Shown here in pieces: positions 46,544-59,022 of a DNA stretch of 64,000 bases. The translations under genes were made by a program, and so were the position numbers. Position 1 is the first letter of the stretch. Every line of letters starts with the position of its first letter. Source of the DNA: Hedera helix (taxonomy: Eukaryota; Streptophyta; Magnoliopsida; Apiales; Araliaceae); contig OX359283.1 in assembly GCA_947179155.2 (NCBI GenBank), forward strand, positions 10,277,764 to 10,341,763, given 5' to 3'. The notes under the pieces are model-generated. The model saw only the letters and a program-made list of their open reading frames with translations. It did not search any database and was not told the DNA's origin.

Positions 46544-48424
46544 TGTAATATCCTGGATATTTGAAAAGACTTTTTAAATAAGATCTTAGATGATGAAATA
46601 AAGGTTAAAGTTTAAAATTTAGATTTGGAGAAGTAAAAGGTGTAAAAAATGAGTAAACATTTTTTTAATCCTAATCTTTGTGTTAGGATTTAAATGTGAG
46701 TAATTATAAGTTTTTAAATTTTAAAATATGGAATTTTATTATTATGTATACTTAGAGGTATATTAAGAGTAAGGTAATATAATACCTTTAAAACTCGATG
46801 AATTATTTGACAAAAGATATTATGTAAGAAATTTTATAATGATGTACGTGAAAAATTTATGAAGAAAATAAATTTTAGTTGAGAAATTATAAGCTAGGGT
46901 TGGTAAAGTTATGTATATATGCACAACCAACTAGCCTAAGTGCTATTCTTAATTATAAGTCCAATAGGAAACTAAATAAATAACTTAATTGTTATGATAG
47001 TGTGGCGAGCCTAATGAAATAATGTGCAAAACCAAGTCATTAATATGTGGTGTGTTAGGATTTCATGAATTAACCTAACCATTTAGTCTAAAAGATTTAA
47101 TAAGAAGTTCAAGTAAAGTAAAGAGTTAACCAAAGCATGTATGCTTGTAAGTATTAATTGGTAAACTAAATGAAGTTTAAATTAGCAAGTCTAATTGGAT
47201 TATACGATAATTTAAATAGGTAATGTAGCAAACTAGACGTGGTAAATTAAATAATGTAGTCTTATATGGCAAGCTACATCTTAGATTGAATAGATATGTG
47301 AATATGGGAAGAATTATGGCAAACTATATTGTAAATTGGATTATGTCGTTAAAACAATGTTTTTATTAAATAAGCTCAACGTGGCGAGTCTTATATAATT
47401 TAATTAGTAACCCAAATATTGATTAAATGATAAGTCCAAAGTAAAATAATTAATTAACTAATGGACTAGTCTAGGGTTTGAGTTAAAATAAACCCAATCA
47501 ATGACGTGTGTTGGTGTATTTATCGGTAGCTCAACCAATTTAAATGCCAAACTTAATTAATTAAAAGCCCAAAGTGTCATGCTTGTAGAATGTAAATGAG
47601 CTCATGGGTGGATGACTTAAATGGATTAACTAGTAGCTCATTCAATTAATATAATTGAGCCTTAATAAATTAAATGGAAGAGCCCAAATGTAATTAATTT
47701 TAGAATACAAAGTGGAGCCCAATTTTTTTCTGCATTGGTAAATTGATGAGAGTTAACCATTGCGTGGTTTAAATGGTAGAGAGTTAACCTAACATGAGAT
47801 ATATGTTGGTGAAATGAAAGAAAATAGCTGTAATAACCATGAATTATAAGTTACATTGTAATTATAATTATTAAATAATTATCAATGAATTAAAATTTTT
47901 GTATGAATTAATTGTGCATTTACATGATTGAATGAATATATGTATATATGTGTATATTTATTAATCTAATAATATATTAATGTAGTGAAATTAATTTAAT
48001 TAATCCAAGAAGAGTTCACGTAATTAAATTATACTAGTGGACTAGCCCATGAGTTGAATTTAACAAGTCCAAGTCTTGTATGTTATTTATGTATTGGTAT
48101 TTTATAAACTAGTCCAACCTAGTATCCCAAAAGAATTAATAAAGCAAGTCTAATTAGATTATGGGTTTCAATTAATGGATTTACTAATGAAAGTTCAAGA
48201 GAATTAATTTAGTAGTCCATGAATTTAATGTAATAGTTAGTCCATGTAGCGAGTCCATGTTATAATTAAATTAGCCCAATACTTAATTTAATTTCAAGTA
48301 TCATGTGTTAGTTAATGTTAACTCAATGAAATGAATTATTTGAGTCCAAACAAATTAAATGAATGAGTCCAATAAAATAAATTCTAGAGTCCAATGGGGA
48401 GCCCAATGTGAAGTCAAATGTGGT

Positions 48425-48463
<39 letters not shown>
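48425..48463. repeat. (TA)n microsatellite
   Basis: About 19 TA units. The 3' LTR has a much shorter run at 60098-60113. Confidence 0.93.
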
Positions 48464-48465
<2 letters not shown>

Positions 48466-48739
48466 TATTGTAGGAATAAAATTTAAAGCAAAAATGGGAG
48501 CAATATTAGGCCATTTGGCTGGCCACTTTAAGGTCCCACAAAGGTGGAGTGCTAGCTTTTTGGTTGTTTCATTTACACACTAAAGGAAGCTTCATTCAAT
48601 GGCCATAAAGAAATACAAGCAACATATCAATCATATAGTTAATTAAAGTGTCAATCCATTAAAGAGTAAGCATGTTTAGGGAGCTTAATTGACTTGATGT
48701 TAGTTGTTTAGGGGGGATAATGATGTAATCCTAGACTTC

Positions 48740-48747
48740 TATAATAA
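48740..48747 (+). promoter_or_regulatory. TATA-like box of the 5' LTR of L, one base short
   Basis: TATAATAA where the 3' LTR has TATAAATA (60378-60385). One A has been lost. Confidence 0.5.
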
Positions 48748-51700
48748 GACATTCACCAAGCTTGGCCAGGTTGTTAGTATTTTTGCTAGAAACATAAGAG
48801 AGAAAAAGAGAGAGTTTTCTAGAGAGAAAAATTGAGAGAGTTCTTGAACGTTAAGAGTTAAAAGTCTAGAGAGGAGCTTTGGTGTATGTCAGCTAATCTC
48901 ACAACCTACTTTGGAAGGTAAAAAAGAAGAGCATCTAAGTCTAAAAGTTTTAAAAGCGTTTAAAACCTAGCTTCCATTTAATCTTTGTGTTTTTGTATGT
49001 TTGAAGGATGGTCAAAAGTACATTTCTATGGTAGCAAACCATTTTCAAAACTCTCTAATCTTAAATCCATGCCGGATTTATAGATTTATGGTTTAATGGG
49101 TGTAACATGAGTATTTATATGCTTTAATGTTGGAAAAATTGATCAAATGCATGAAATCAACTTTACCGAAAAAATCCTAAACTGGTCAGTCCGGTTCCTA
49201 TAATTACTGTTCACGTTCTGTAGCTCGTATTCACGGTTCGTCAATTTTGGGTGGTATGAGTATGAGATAAGAAACTTTTTCAGGTGAAACGACTAAAAAA
49301 TATTAAAAAGGCTATATTTGGTGATTTTTCTAGCAAAACAGTTCCTGCCGGAAAAATCCCAATAACCCTACTATCTAGAATATTCCGTGGGCTATTTTGG
49401 CTAGTTAATTTGCTCTAAAAATTTCGTGCTTCTGGATTTTGAAAATATATGTTTTTATTGACATACTGTCCAAAAATGAACTTATTTCGACTTCGGATGA
49501 GTGAGATATGACCTGGTTAATATTTTACGATTTTAAAAAGAAACTGTTATACCTTGAGTATTATAGTTCAAAAAATTCTAATTTTTTTTGTGGAATCCGT
49601 ATGTGTTGAGATGTAGTTACTGTGTAAATTTTGTCATATTCTGATGTAAGCATATTTTTTTGATAAATGTTAGTATTTTGGAAAGAAATGACCTATTTAA
49701 AAATAGAAAATGAACTTGAAAAATTGCAGAAAAATTATTTTATGAGTAATATATATTATAATAAATATATCCAGAAGATATAAAAATAATAAGTCAATTA
49801 GGTATTTTTTTTAAATACAATTAAGTTAAGAAGGATTAAAGAAATTAATGTAAATTAAGTCATAAAATTATGAAATGCAATTTTATTGACTAATAAGTGT
49901 TAAAATAAGTTAATAAGACTAATCAAGGGTAATTTAGTTATTTTTATATAAATATTATAATAATGGCATAATTTGATTATTAAATAAATTGAATTATGAG
50001 AATTAAACAATTAAATTAAATCGTTTATTAGTGTTTGGCTAGTAGTTGAATAAAAGTTTATTATTTAATGATGTAATAATAAATTAATTTAAAATCAATT
50101 TAAAAAATTTGAAAGATTAAGTAAGATATCACTTAATCATTATGTCTGACATTAAAATGATTTAAATCATTTGAGAAAAGTTAAACAGTATTAACTATTA
50201 CAAAATTAATAAAATATTATTAAATAATTAATAATATTAATAAATAAATAAAATATAATTAATAATATTAGAAAATAAATAAAATGTTATTAAATAATTA
50301 ATAATATTATAAAATGAATAAAATATTAATAATATTAGAGACTTAATAAAATATTATTAAATGGTTAATAATATTATAAAAGTGTTTAAAGAATATTAAA
50401 TGATTAATATTTTTCTAAGAGAATAAAATGTTATCAAAGGATAATAATATTTCTAAGTGTTCAATATTTGTTTATGTGGATAAATGTTAATAATTAAAGA
50501 TGATTAAAGGTTATAGACATGAACCAATGTGCGTTACTGATTGAAAGATTATTTTTATCAATGGTTAGGTCTTTCCAACATCAATGTTGTTTATGTATTC
50601 GCGCATAATGCATTTGAAGCTTTATAATTCGTTTGATTCATGAACTATTTAAGAATGTCTAAGCTAGTTGTTTCGGCTAGACACCACATGTATAAATTCA
50701 TTAACTTGAATATTTTTATAAGAGCTTATCCAAACCATTGGTTGGTGCGAATTTTATAGTAAGAGTGAGAACGAACAATTTTAAATAAGATAATTATATT
50801 CAGGAAGTCGACATTTATGCAAGATGTTTGAATATTATGCATATACTGTGACATCCCGAATTTTTAACAAGACTTCTAAATAAGGATTATAGTTAATTAA
50901 GTAAAGGTTAAAAGCTAAAACATGGTTTAGAAGGATATAAAGTATTAATACGTGATTATAGTAAATTATTGTTTAGTCAATGTGATAGAAGGGACCTATG
51001 TGGTTAAAATAGTAAAGAGAGACTCTTGATGTAAATAAGGGTCTATAGAACGTATAAGGGATCAATTATATATTTAAAGTGTACAAGTGATGTAACAGAT
51101 CAAGAAAATCGTAATGAGTATGAATTTCGATGATGAAATGGTAATATACTGGATTAAAGATGAATGATAGATTGTAATGCCTATAATAAGGTAATTTGAG
51201 AGAAATCAGTGTAAGACACTGGACTGTGTCAGCTTACGATAGGATGGAGGTGTGAATATGTATGTATTTGTTCTGATAAGTATAATTGAATTGAGCTTAA
51301 GTTATGAATGTTAATAGCAAGTTTAATGAATAGACCTGAAAAGGCTAGGTTGCGAGAATGGCAAGCTAAGTTAAGGTATACGTATGTGCAGTGAAGAAGG
51401 AACTGTATGATCTAATTAGTCTATTATGGATTAAAGGAATGATGTGTTGATGTTTTGAATTTCAAGAAATTGATATTGAATGATTGAATTAAGATAATCG
51501 TGATACGATGTGTAAAGACAAAAATGTAATACTCTTAAATGTGAGTATAAGGAACGTAGATTTCATGAATGTTGAGAATTGGCATTATGTGTATTATGTA
51601 AATAAGTGAAAGGACGAAAAGTCGTAAGAAAGGTATTATGAGTTTAAAATGATAAAGGATGATGGATTTTGGTAATCCGATCGAGGTTCGCTTATTGAGA

Positions 51701-53260
51701 AAGCAGTTTATGTAACAGGTGAGTATGTTAACTTGATGAGATGTCGAAAGTTTGAATTGATTGAATGTGACATCAAAAAGGTTCGTAGAAATTGAAAAGG
51801 TGATGATGTGTAATTTTACAAATGTGTAAATTAATAAGTAATTAATAAAAATTATATTTTAAAGTGTGACAAGTGTTTTGGGACAAGTCAATTGTGGACT
51901 AATTGAATGAAGAAAAAAATTCAAGTCTAATGAAACAAATTTGGATAAAAAAGAACTTGAATTGGATGGAAATTAAGCAAATTATGATTTATGGGAAAGT
52001 AAATTCTCTAGAAAATTTGACAAAAGTCCAAAATGCCCCCAACAATTTGGTTAATGACTATTGTGTCTTAAAGTGGTAAAATGACCAAAATATCCTTGAT
52101 AAATTAAGTAACAACCATCATGTCCCAAGTGATGAAATGAGAAAAATTCCCTTGACTTAATATGTAAAATGACAAAAATGCCCTTGGATGGGTTAACCAT
52201 GGTTAATATACTTAACCAAGCCTAGTTAAGCCTCATAAGTAGCAAAATTGGGAGCTCTTCTTCTTCATTCTCCCATTTGGCTGGAAATAACCTAAGAGAG
52301 AGAGAGAGAAGCCATAGATATAAAGAGAGAAAGCTTGATAGCATGAGCCATGATGCTTGGTTGGTATTAAAGCAAGAAGAAAAGAGGAAGAGTTTTTCAA
52401 GATTAAGCTTTCTATGCAAAGATGTTGGCCATCCAAGAAGGTATAAAAGTTTTCTAAGCTTGAAACTTTAAGTTATGTATGTCAAAGTATGTATTTGTGG
52501 TTAAAGATATGATTTATGTAAGAAAATATGGCTAAAATTGGAAGTTATGGTTAAACCTTAATATATAAGGTTGAACATATGTATATGAGGTTTATGTGTG
52601 TAAAAGATAGCATGTTAATGTTTAAAAGTATAGAAATCATGATTTATGGAGAATCGTGTGTTTATTCAAGCTAAAAACCATAATTTGTTGGTTAATCATA
52701 TGTAATATGTTGAAAATTTTGATGAAAACTTAGCTAGGAAGATTGAGCATGTTTGAAGCATGAGAAATTTTATACTAGATAGTTTCAAAGAATCACAAAT
52801 GGTTGAGAAACATGATATGTGAAAGTAAAGTTCAATATTAGCCTATGATTTGCATATAAATCAAATCGTAATTTGTAAAGTGTATTACAATATGCGTATG
52901 GAAGTGATATGGATTTACAAAGTGGTAAAATGTATATGTGGTAGCCTATGTGGTGCTTGGAGATTAAAGTGTCAAGTTGAGTTTAAGTTTTGAATTTAAA
53001 GAGTTTACAAAGTTATTGAAAATCCAACTCAAGAGTGATTTTTGACAATTTTGAATAATTGAAGGTGAAATGAAGGAAAATAACTTAATTTTATGTTATT
53101 ACACGTGTTTAGGTTGATTTAAAAATCAACGGATAAAAATTGGAATAAAAAGGCGATCCGAACGATCGAAATTGATCGTTTCTACTTAAAACGGATTTTT
53201 ACAGACAATTCTTGCCTCGTGCGAAGTTTAATGGTTTTAAAGGTTAAGGCATGTCACATA

Positions 53261-53658
53261 CAATGTTTAGAAAAGCGCACCGATGATCGAACCAAAAAAA
53301 TTACCAAGTGGTTGGGTCACTGGTTCAACCAGTTGTCGAACCGTTATTGAACCAATGACATCATAAATACATAAAAAAATATATTATTAATAATTAATAA
53401 AATTTTAAAATATCTAATTTTGTATAAGCTAAAATATAGTAAAATAATGTTATAATATTATTAAAAATATTTTTGTAAAACAAAAAAACTTGAAAACCGG
53501 GTCACCGGTTCAACTACCGGTTTTACCAATTTTAACCGGTGGTCAACCGATTTTCGACCGGGTCGTTGATTTTTGGTTTTTTGGTTGGACTGGACCAGAA
53601 AGTTGATCGATTTCGGTCGAACCGCGGTCCGACCGCTGGTCCGGTTTTTTAAACATTG
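53261..53658. mobile_element. 398-bp hAT-like MITE
   Basis: Termini CAATGTTTAGAAAA and inverted CAATGTTTAAAAAA, with a perfect 8-bp duplication GTCACATA (53253-53260 and 53659-53666). Subterminal regions are full of ACCGG/GGTTCGA-type words in both orientations. Non-coding. Confidence 0.92.
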
Positions 53659-53964
53659 GTCACATATGAGTTATATGAACTTTATTGAGTGTTGGAATGA
53701 AGTTTTGAAGCTAATGGCCAAAAATCACAAAGTTGAAAATTTTAGTTTTAAAGTTAGAAAATTTACTAAGTGTTGAACAAGTTGAACAACCCTCCTATGG
53801 GCTAATTTTTCTCTAATTTTAAAAAGCCGAATGAGGCAAGTATAAATTTTGTAAAATACTAGGTAGTAAGATCTAGTTATGTTACAAATTTGGAGTTAAT
53901 TGGATGTATAATGATGGAGTTAAAAATCACCAAAGTAGCTGTAAAAATTAGAAGTTCAGAAATA

Positions 53965-54090
53965 GCAGGACTGCGCCGAGGCTCAGTGTTTTGTACTGAA
54001 CACTGAGTCGGGGCGCAGTGTACTATTCATGGCCGAGAAGAATACGCGGTCAGCAAGATTGGGAAGAAGAAATACTGCGCCAGGGCGTAG
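53965..54090. repeat. GC-rich block in LTR M
   Basis: ACTGCGCCGAGGCTCAGTGT and AACACTGAGTCGGGGCGCAGT form a long inverted repeat around TTGTACTG. ACTATTCATGG follows. A related CTGCGCC...CGTAGT pair is at 54067-54083. Confidence 0.8.
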
Positions 54091-54720
54091 TGTTCTGAAA
54101 CCTGAATTTTTTTTTAAGGGTCCAAAATGCGATGTTTTGATAAGGAATGATAAAGATGGGTTATGTAAACCCTATATAGATAAATCATGACCAAAGTAAA
54201 GGGTGTTAAAGCATAATGAGGAAATGAATGACATAATATAACATGCCTAAAGCTAAGCCAAATCATGTAAAGGGTTATGAAAAATGTCGGTAATAAGTTA
54301 AGATGTATTACTAACTTACATAGGGTATAATACATCAAAAGTGAAATGATTAGAGATTAATGGTTATGTAATTATGGATTAAGTTTGTCAAGTTATAAAA
54401 AGTTTATGATTTTATAATGATGTATATAGATTGTATATTGACAGATAACACTCGATGTAGCAAACTAAAGCAAGGAAGGATAAAAAGGCCAAGCGAGGTA
54501 GTACATGTTAAGTAAATAAAAGCGTACAAGCAAGTTCTTCAGACTAGAATGTACTAATTGTTCTACGTGAACTATGTGGTAGTGGGAATGTGCACTCCGT
54601 GCAACTACGTGTGCTAACTGTTAAGTGAAATGTGTGACATTAAGCATAACATGATAAAGTAAAGAGGCATGATGCATATTATGAACTGTAAGCATGAAAG
54701 GTGCTATCTGATTGACTTGC

Positions 54721-54736
54721 TGAGCGTATGTGCTCA
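54721..54736 (+). other. Conserved LTR hairpin, copy in LTR M
   Basis: TGAGC - GTATGT - GCTCA. Confidence 0.6.
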
Positions 54737-55718
54737 CTCTTGCCATGAACTAACATTGTAGGTAAAAGTACAAAAAGGCCGGAGGTTCCAGTGCGGCTAA
54801 AGGTAAAGATTGATGAATGCATAGATAATCATGAAAGAAATTGTTATGTGTATCTATGTAATGTGACGATTCAGATAGTTAGATGTAACCTACAATGGTA
54901 ATAAGGGTTATATGATTTGTAAATGCATAGAGATAAATGTGCATGTATGTATTATTCAAAGAAACGTTGTAAAAGGATCAGGTGGACGTATTATTTGTTT
55001 GTCGAGTTTTATATGTAATAAACTCATATGTATGGATCAATTATAGGCAAACAAGATTATGTATGGTACAGAGACATATGAACAGGATTAGATACGGAAT
55101 AGGTAACAACAAGTAGGTTAATGTATGGATAGTTTAATGCTGGATTGTATACACAGGGTATGCTATGTAAAATCATTATATATTATATGATTGTGAATGA
55201 TAATAGACTAGGTCACAAATAACAAATGTTTGACCTAAGTTCTAATGAATGTTAAGTGAGGGTTACGATCCTGAGATAGGTAAGGAATGTAAGATAAATA
55301 AATATAAAAAAAAAATATGGACCGCATTATGGTCAACTGAATGGTTTCAAAGATTAAAGGTTAAGTTTTAATGCAAGAGATTTCAGTTAATGTGGTTTAA
55401 AGTTAATGATTATCTTATCCAGACATAATTGGACTTAATTAAGGGAATGTGGGATCTCGGTGCGCTATATATACATAGGGTACTAGAGGCTGATCCCCTC
55501 GAATACCAAAATAATAAAAGGGTCAAATACATATCTGATTTACTTTAAGTATTAGTTCATAATCTTTTGAGGCCACTCAGTAGTGAAGACTCAACCATTT
55601 CTTTTAATTGAGACTTGACTCTCATTCCTTTACAATTATTATATATTGTTAAAAACTCTGAAGTTATTTTCATTCAATCATGATATATAAATATTGTATT
55701 TATTGTTCTTAAACTTGC

Positions 55719-55737
55719 TGAGCAAGCTAGTTGCTCA
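55719..55737 (+). other. Conserved LTR hairpin, 5' LTR of L
   Basis: TGAGCAA - GCTAG - TTGCTCA, perfect 7-bp stem. The acceptor-like TTTTTCAG lies just downstream (55759-55766). Confidence 0.7.
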
Positions 55738-56063
55738 CCCTTGCGATATCATGAACTATTTTTCAGCCATGCCCGAGTGCTTTAAGAAAAACAAGGGCAA
55801 GGAAAAATCTAAATAATATAAATCGCATGCTAATAGTGCTGTTTAATATTTATTTAAATGTTGTAAATCTTTTGTAAACTCTTAAGATATGTATTATGAT
55901 GTTAAGGTTAGAAGACCTTGAGATTATATTACCTTTTGGAAGGAACAGTTATGTATTATTCTGCTAAGATTAATGAAAATTATGTATTTAGTTGTTATTT
56001 ATGTATTGGATTATGAGTACTAAACTTGAGAATATGGAACCCGGATTTGGGGGCGTCTCAGGT

Positions 56064-56075
56064 TGGTATCAGAGC
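56064..56075 (+). other. Primer-binding site of element L
   Basis: TGGTATCAGAGC, three bases after the 5' LTR end at 56060. Complementary to initiator tRNA-Met. Confidence 0.93.
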
Positions 56076-56250
56076 TGTAAGTTATAGAACTTTAGGATAT
56101 AACCTTAGAAGAGTCAACTCATTTAGAGTAATAAGAGATGAATTGTGAAAATTCATCAAGTCGAGTGGTAGCACAATTAAATATATACTTTCATTTTATC
56201 AATGACTATATTTTATTGCAATACTAATGTTTTGTTTGTGTGATTATAGG

Positions 56251-57119
56251 ATGCCTGAGATCGGACAATCTAGTCACACAGCTGAAGAGAATTTCATTGA
56301 TATTCATATGGATACTGCACAGCCGCTGGTGGCTGAACCGAGGGATGATCTTGAATCTGATCCAGAGATGGAGGATAAAGATGAGCCAGTCAGAGCTAGG
56401 GTGATGAGGCCTTATAGTGAGAATGAGGCCGAGTCAGAGGAAGAGGAAGAGGAGGAGGAGTCAGCTGAGTATGCTGATGGTATGGACACTACTGCTAGTG
56501 ACATCATCGAGGAGTTGACTGCTAGGAATGATGAGTTGGAGGATAGAGTCCAGTATTTGAAAGAGGAGAATTTGACCTACCAGCACATGGAGGATCAGTA
56601 CAAGACAGTAGTTTACCAGTTCTCTGGTGAGAACTGGAGCAGAAGGATCAGGTAGTTGATTTAGAGGAGCAAGTACAGGGGTACATAGACTTCGTGGAAC
56701 ATATTAGGGCACTGACCCATCAATTGGTGGATCAGGATACTGAGCTGCTAGCTAAATTAGCAGAGTCAGAGACTAAGTTAGCAGTGGCAGAGTTGAAGGT
56801 TCAACAAGTTCAGGCTGAAAAAGAAGCTATCAAGGTCCACTGGCAGGAGGCAATAAAAGAGAGAATTAAGATAGAGACTTAGAGAGATGCGGCATATGGG
56901 CAGATGCTCGAGCTAGAGCACAAGGTTCGAGATAAGAGGGTGAAGATTGATAGGATTTATTATGTTTATCGCTCTTCATTCGACAAATATCAGAGTAGGG
57001 TGTACTATTACCCAGCTGAGGAGGGTCAGTCTAGGCACACTATCAGTAGGAGCTTGGTGATGGCTAGAGGGGATGAGGAGTATGATGATATGGTTCATCG
57101 GGGGATACCAAGTCATTAG
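56251..57119 (+). pseudogene. Acidic coiled-coil ORF upstream of gag in element L
   Basis: Begins at ATG 56251 (MPEIGQSSHTAEENF...). The first ~85 residues are very acidic, with an uninterrupted Glu run near 56437-56460. From about 56500 on it is a heptad-rich coiled coil. The frame shifts near 56630 (the next frame is open from about 56630 to 57119) and has one TAG at 56880-56882. The C-terminal part ends EEYDDMVHRGIPSH before TAG 57117. Total about 290 codons. No zinc knuckle or known domain was recognised. Its place between the primer-binding site and gag makes it an additional 5' ORF, which I do not know as a standard part of Tekay-type elements. The function may be structural (oligomerisation). 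Confidence 0.6.
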
Positions 57120-57469
57120 TAGTATTTATTTTATGCCATTATATGTATATAGATGCAGTAGAACCCAACTTTTGTTTTAACAGAGGATTAGTACGTTTAT
57201 AAATCCCAACTTTAAAAGTTTATGGGATATATTTATGTTAGATCCCATCTTTTGTAGCCTTTCAGGGATAGAGACATTTATAGCAGTATGTTGGTGATGT
57301 AAGGTGATATACACTATTGTTTTAGCATATGAATATAAATTCAGTTATGTTTATGTTTATATATGTTGAGGTGATTATTTGTACTTTTGTTCTAATTGCT
57401 TAAGAGATATAACGAAAGTAAAAAAATAAGATCCAAGAATAATAACTTAAATTTTCTTTTAAATAGAAA
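57120..57469. other. Non-coding gap between the upstream ORF and gag in element L
   Basis: AT-rich, no conserved frame. It could be leader sequence for gag. Nothing else seen. Confidence 0.4.
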
Positions 57470-58490
57470 ATGTCACCACGAAGAAGGAATCAACCACCAT
57501 CACCACCACTTGCGGAATCAGTTAATGCAGAAGGGGGACCACCGAACCCAGTACAAGAATTTATGGAGTTACTATTGGGAGCATTCCACAATATAAATAC
57601 TAATGCCATGGGAGCACCAATCCATTGGCAAATTTCAATGATTTTAAAATGATAGGACCACTGGAGTTTAAAGGGACGGTGGATCCAATTGAAGTGCAGA
57701 TGTGGATTGAGGAAAAGAAAAAGGTGTTCGAGGTTGCACGGGTGGCAGAGGAGCAAAAGACAGCGTTTGCCACTTTCATGATGAATGGAGAGGCGAACTA
57801 TTGGTGGAAGACAAACAAGAATAGAGTAGGAGAATGAACTATTTCGTGGACTTGATTTAAGGAGTTTTTTTTCAAGAACTACTTTTCGGAGAGCACACAA
57901 GCCAGGATGAAAGTTAAATTCTTGAAGCTAAATCAAGGGAATGTGACAGTAGCCGATTATGCAACCAAGTTTAACAAATTGGCACAATTTGCTCCACATC
58001 AGGTGGACACCGAGGCAAAAAAGGAAAGCAGGTTCGAGCAGGGACTGAAACCCTGGGTTTTTAGTAGAGTTGTTGTTCTTTAAATTAACAATTTCTCAAC
58101 TTTGTTGGAGAAAACCATCATAGCAGAGGGTGAAAGTGAAGCCCTAACCAAGTACAACCAGGAACAGAACAAGAAGAGAGGTGAAGGAGGAAGCAAAGAA
58201 GGAAGCAGCGGGGGTAGCAACTCGAACAAGCACAAATAGAATAACAATAGTTCGGGGACACCCAGGGAAGTGAACAGAAGAAGGGGAACAAGTGTAACAA
58301 CTGCGAAAAGAATCATTACGGGGAATGCATGAAGGGAAAGAATGTCTACTACAATTGCGGGCAAAAAGGGCATATTGCTCCTAATTGTCCCAAACCAAAG
58401 AAGGGATGATGTTTTTCGTGTGTAGCTGCGGACCATCAGATCAAGGATTGTCCCAAGAAGAAGAATGATGGAAGCAGTAGAAATAAGGGA
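57470..58490 (+). pseudogene. gag: Gag of element L (broken)
   Basis: Starts MSPRRRNQPPSPPLAESVNA at 57470 and shifts frame near 57620-57650. The Retrotrans_gag domain then begins (GPLEFKGTVDPIEVQMWIEE, 57658 on, with NYWWKTNKNRVGE to 57837). TGA at 57835-57837, further stops (e.g. near 57855, 58080, 58238 and 58408) and shifts break it. Three zinc knuckles are visible around 58290-58460: CX2CX3HX3C (CNNCEKNHYGEC), a second whose first Cys is Tyr, and CX2CX4HX4C (CFSCVAADHQIKDC). The short CX2CX3HX3C knuckle is typical of Tekay/Del gag. Confidence 0.82.
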
Positions 58491-58520
58491 AGCAACAATA
58501 GGGTTATCATTGGAGGACCA

Positions 58521-59022
58521 GTGCAACAAAATAAGCTGATAGCACTGACTTTCAACATGACGGTGCAAGACGTTGTGGAATTTAAAGACGTGGTATCAGG
58601 TATTATTTTGATCAATAATATAAATGCTTACGTATTATTTGATTTGGGTGCTATCTGTTCATTTGTGTCTGATGATTTCGTTAAACGGTTAGAATTGCCT
58701 AAAGAAAAACTAGACAACCCAATAAACATAAAAGTTGCAAATAAATAAGTGATTTCTGTTGAGTATATACATAGTAATTGTTATGCGGAGATCAGTGGTC
58801 AGAAGTTGTGTGTGAACTTAATTCTGATACATTTGGGGGAGTTTGATGTTATATTTGGATTGGATTAGTTGTTTAGCCATGGAGTGGTAATTGATTGTCA
58901 GAAGAAGTGAATACACCTTAAAACACCAAATAAGTCTAAAGTCGTATTTTATGACTGCAAGTCGTCAAGACAATCTTGTTGTATGATGATGATACGGACT
59001 AAGAAATTGTTAAAGAAAGGAT
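58521..59022 (+). pseudogene. Protease remnant and start of the RT linker in element L
   Basis: Reads ALTFNMTVQDVVEFKDVVSG, then VLFDLGAICSFVSDDFVKRL. The D-L-G-A core corresponds to the active site of chromoviral proteases (usually D-S-G-A), so the family is clear. Stops at 58746-58748 and 58867-58869 break it. It runs to KKLLKKG followed by a stop at about 59022, which corresponds to the linker just before reverse transcriptase. Sequence then jumps to integrase. Confidence 0.75.

Larger units (their letters stand above)
50847..55469 (+). mobile_element. Solo LTR M inside the 5' LTR of L
   Basis: Flanked by the perfect duplication TATAC (50842-50846 and 55470-55474). The 3' LTR of L is uninterrupted at the same site (near 62102). 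Starts TGTGACATCCCG and ends GGATCTCGGTGCGCTATA, which looks like the common GGATTTGGGGGCGTCACA end with transitions. 4.6 kb, no coding. It has a GA-rich leader (52290-52390), a donor-like site 52441, a GC-rich block 53965-54090 and the hairpin at 54721. Confidence 0.8.
47829..56060 (+). repeat. 5' LTR of element L (interrupted)
   Basis: Starts TGTAATAACCATGAATT and ends GGGGGCGTCTCA. Besides solo LTR M it carries about 380 bp of AT array (50175-50575) and about 80 bp near 48308-48390 that the 3' LTR lacks. Confidence 0.88.

Noticed and set aside
46183..46577. Open frames with Ser/Asn-rich repeats (LNSEDSLNFLKSNPES)
   Set aside because: Both strands are open because of a degenerate ~25-35-bp repeat; no domain, no start context, and LTR K begins within it.
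18264..48463. TA-rich and palindromic arrays read as CRISPR or origin-like arrays
   Set aside because: This is a plant nuclear region; the arrays are microsatellites or LTR-internal repeats with no spacers.
57490..57900. Minus-strand open frame opposite gag of element L
   Set aside because: Antisense shadow of the gag coding sequence; the plus-strand reading matches Retrotrans_gag.
58080..58568. Minus-strand 162-codon open frame
   Set aside because: Lies opposite the zinc-knuckle and protease region of element L, which is clearly coding on the plus strand.
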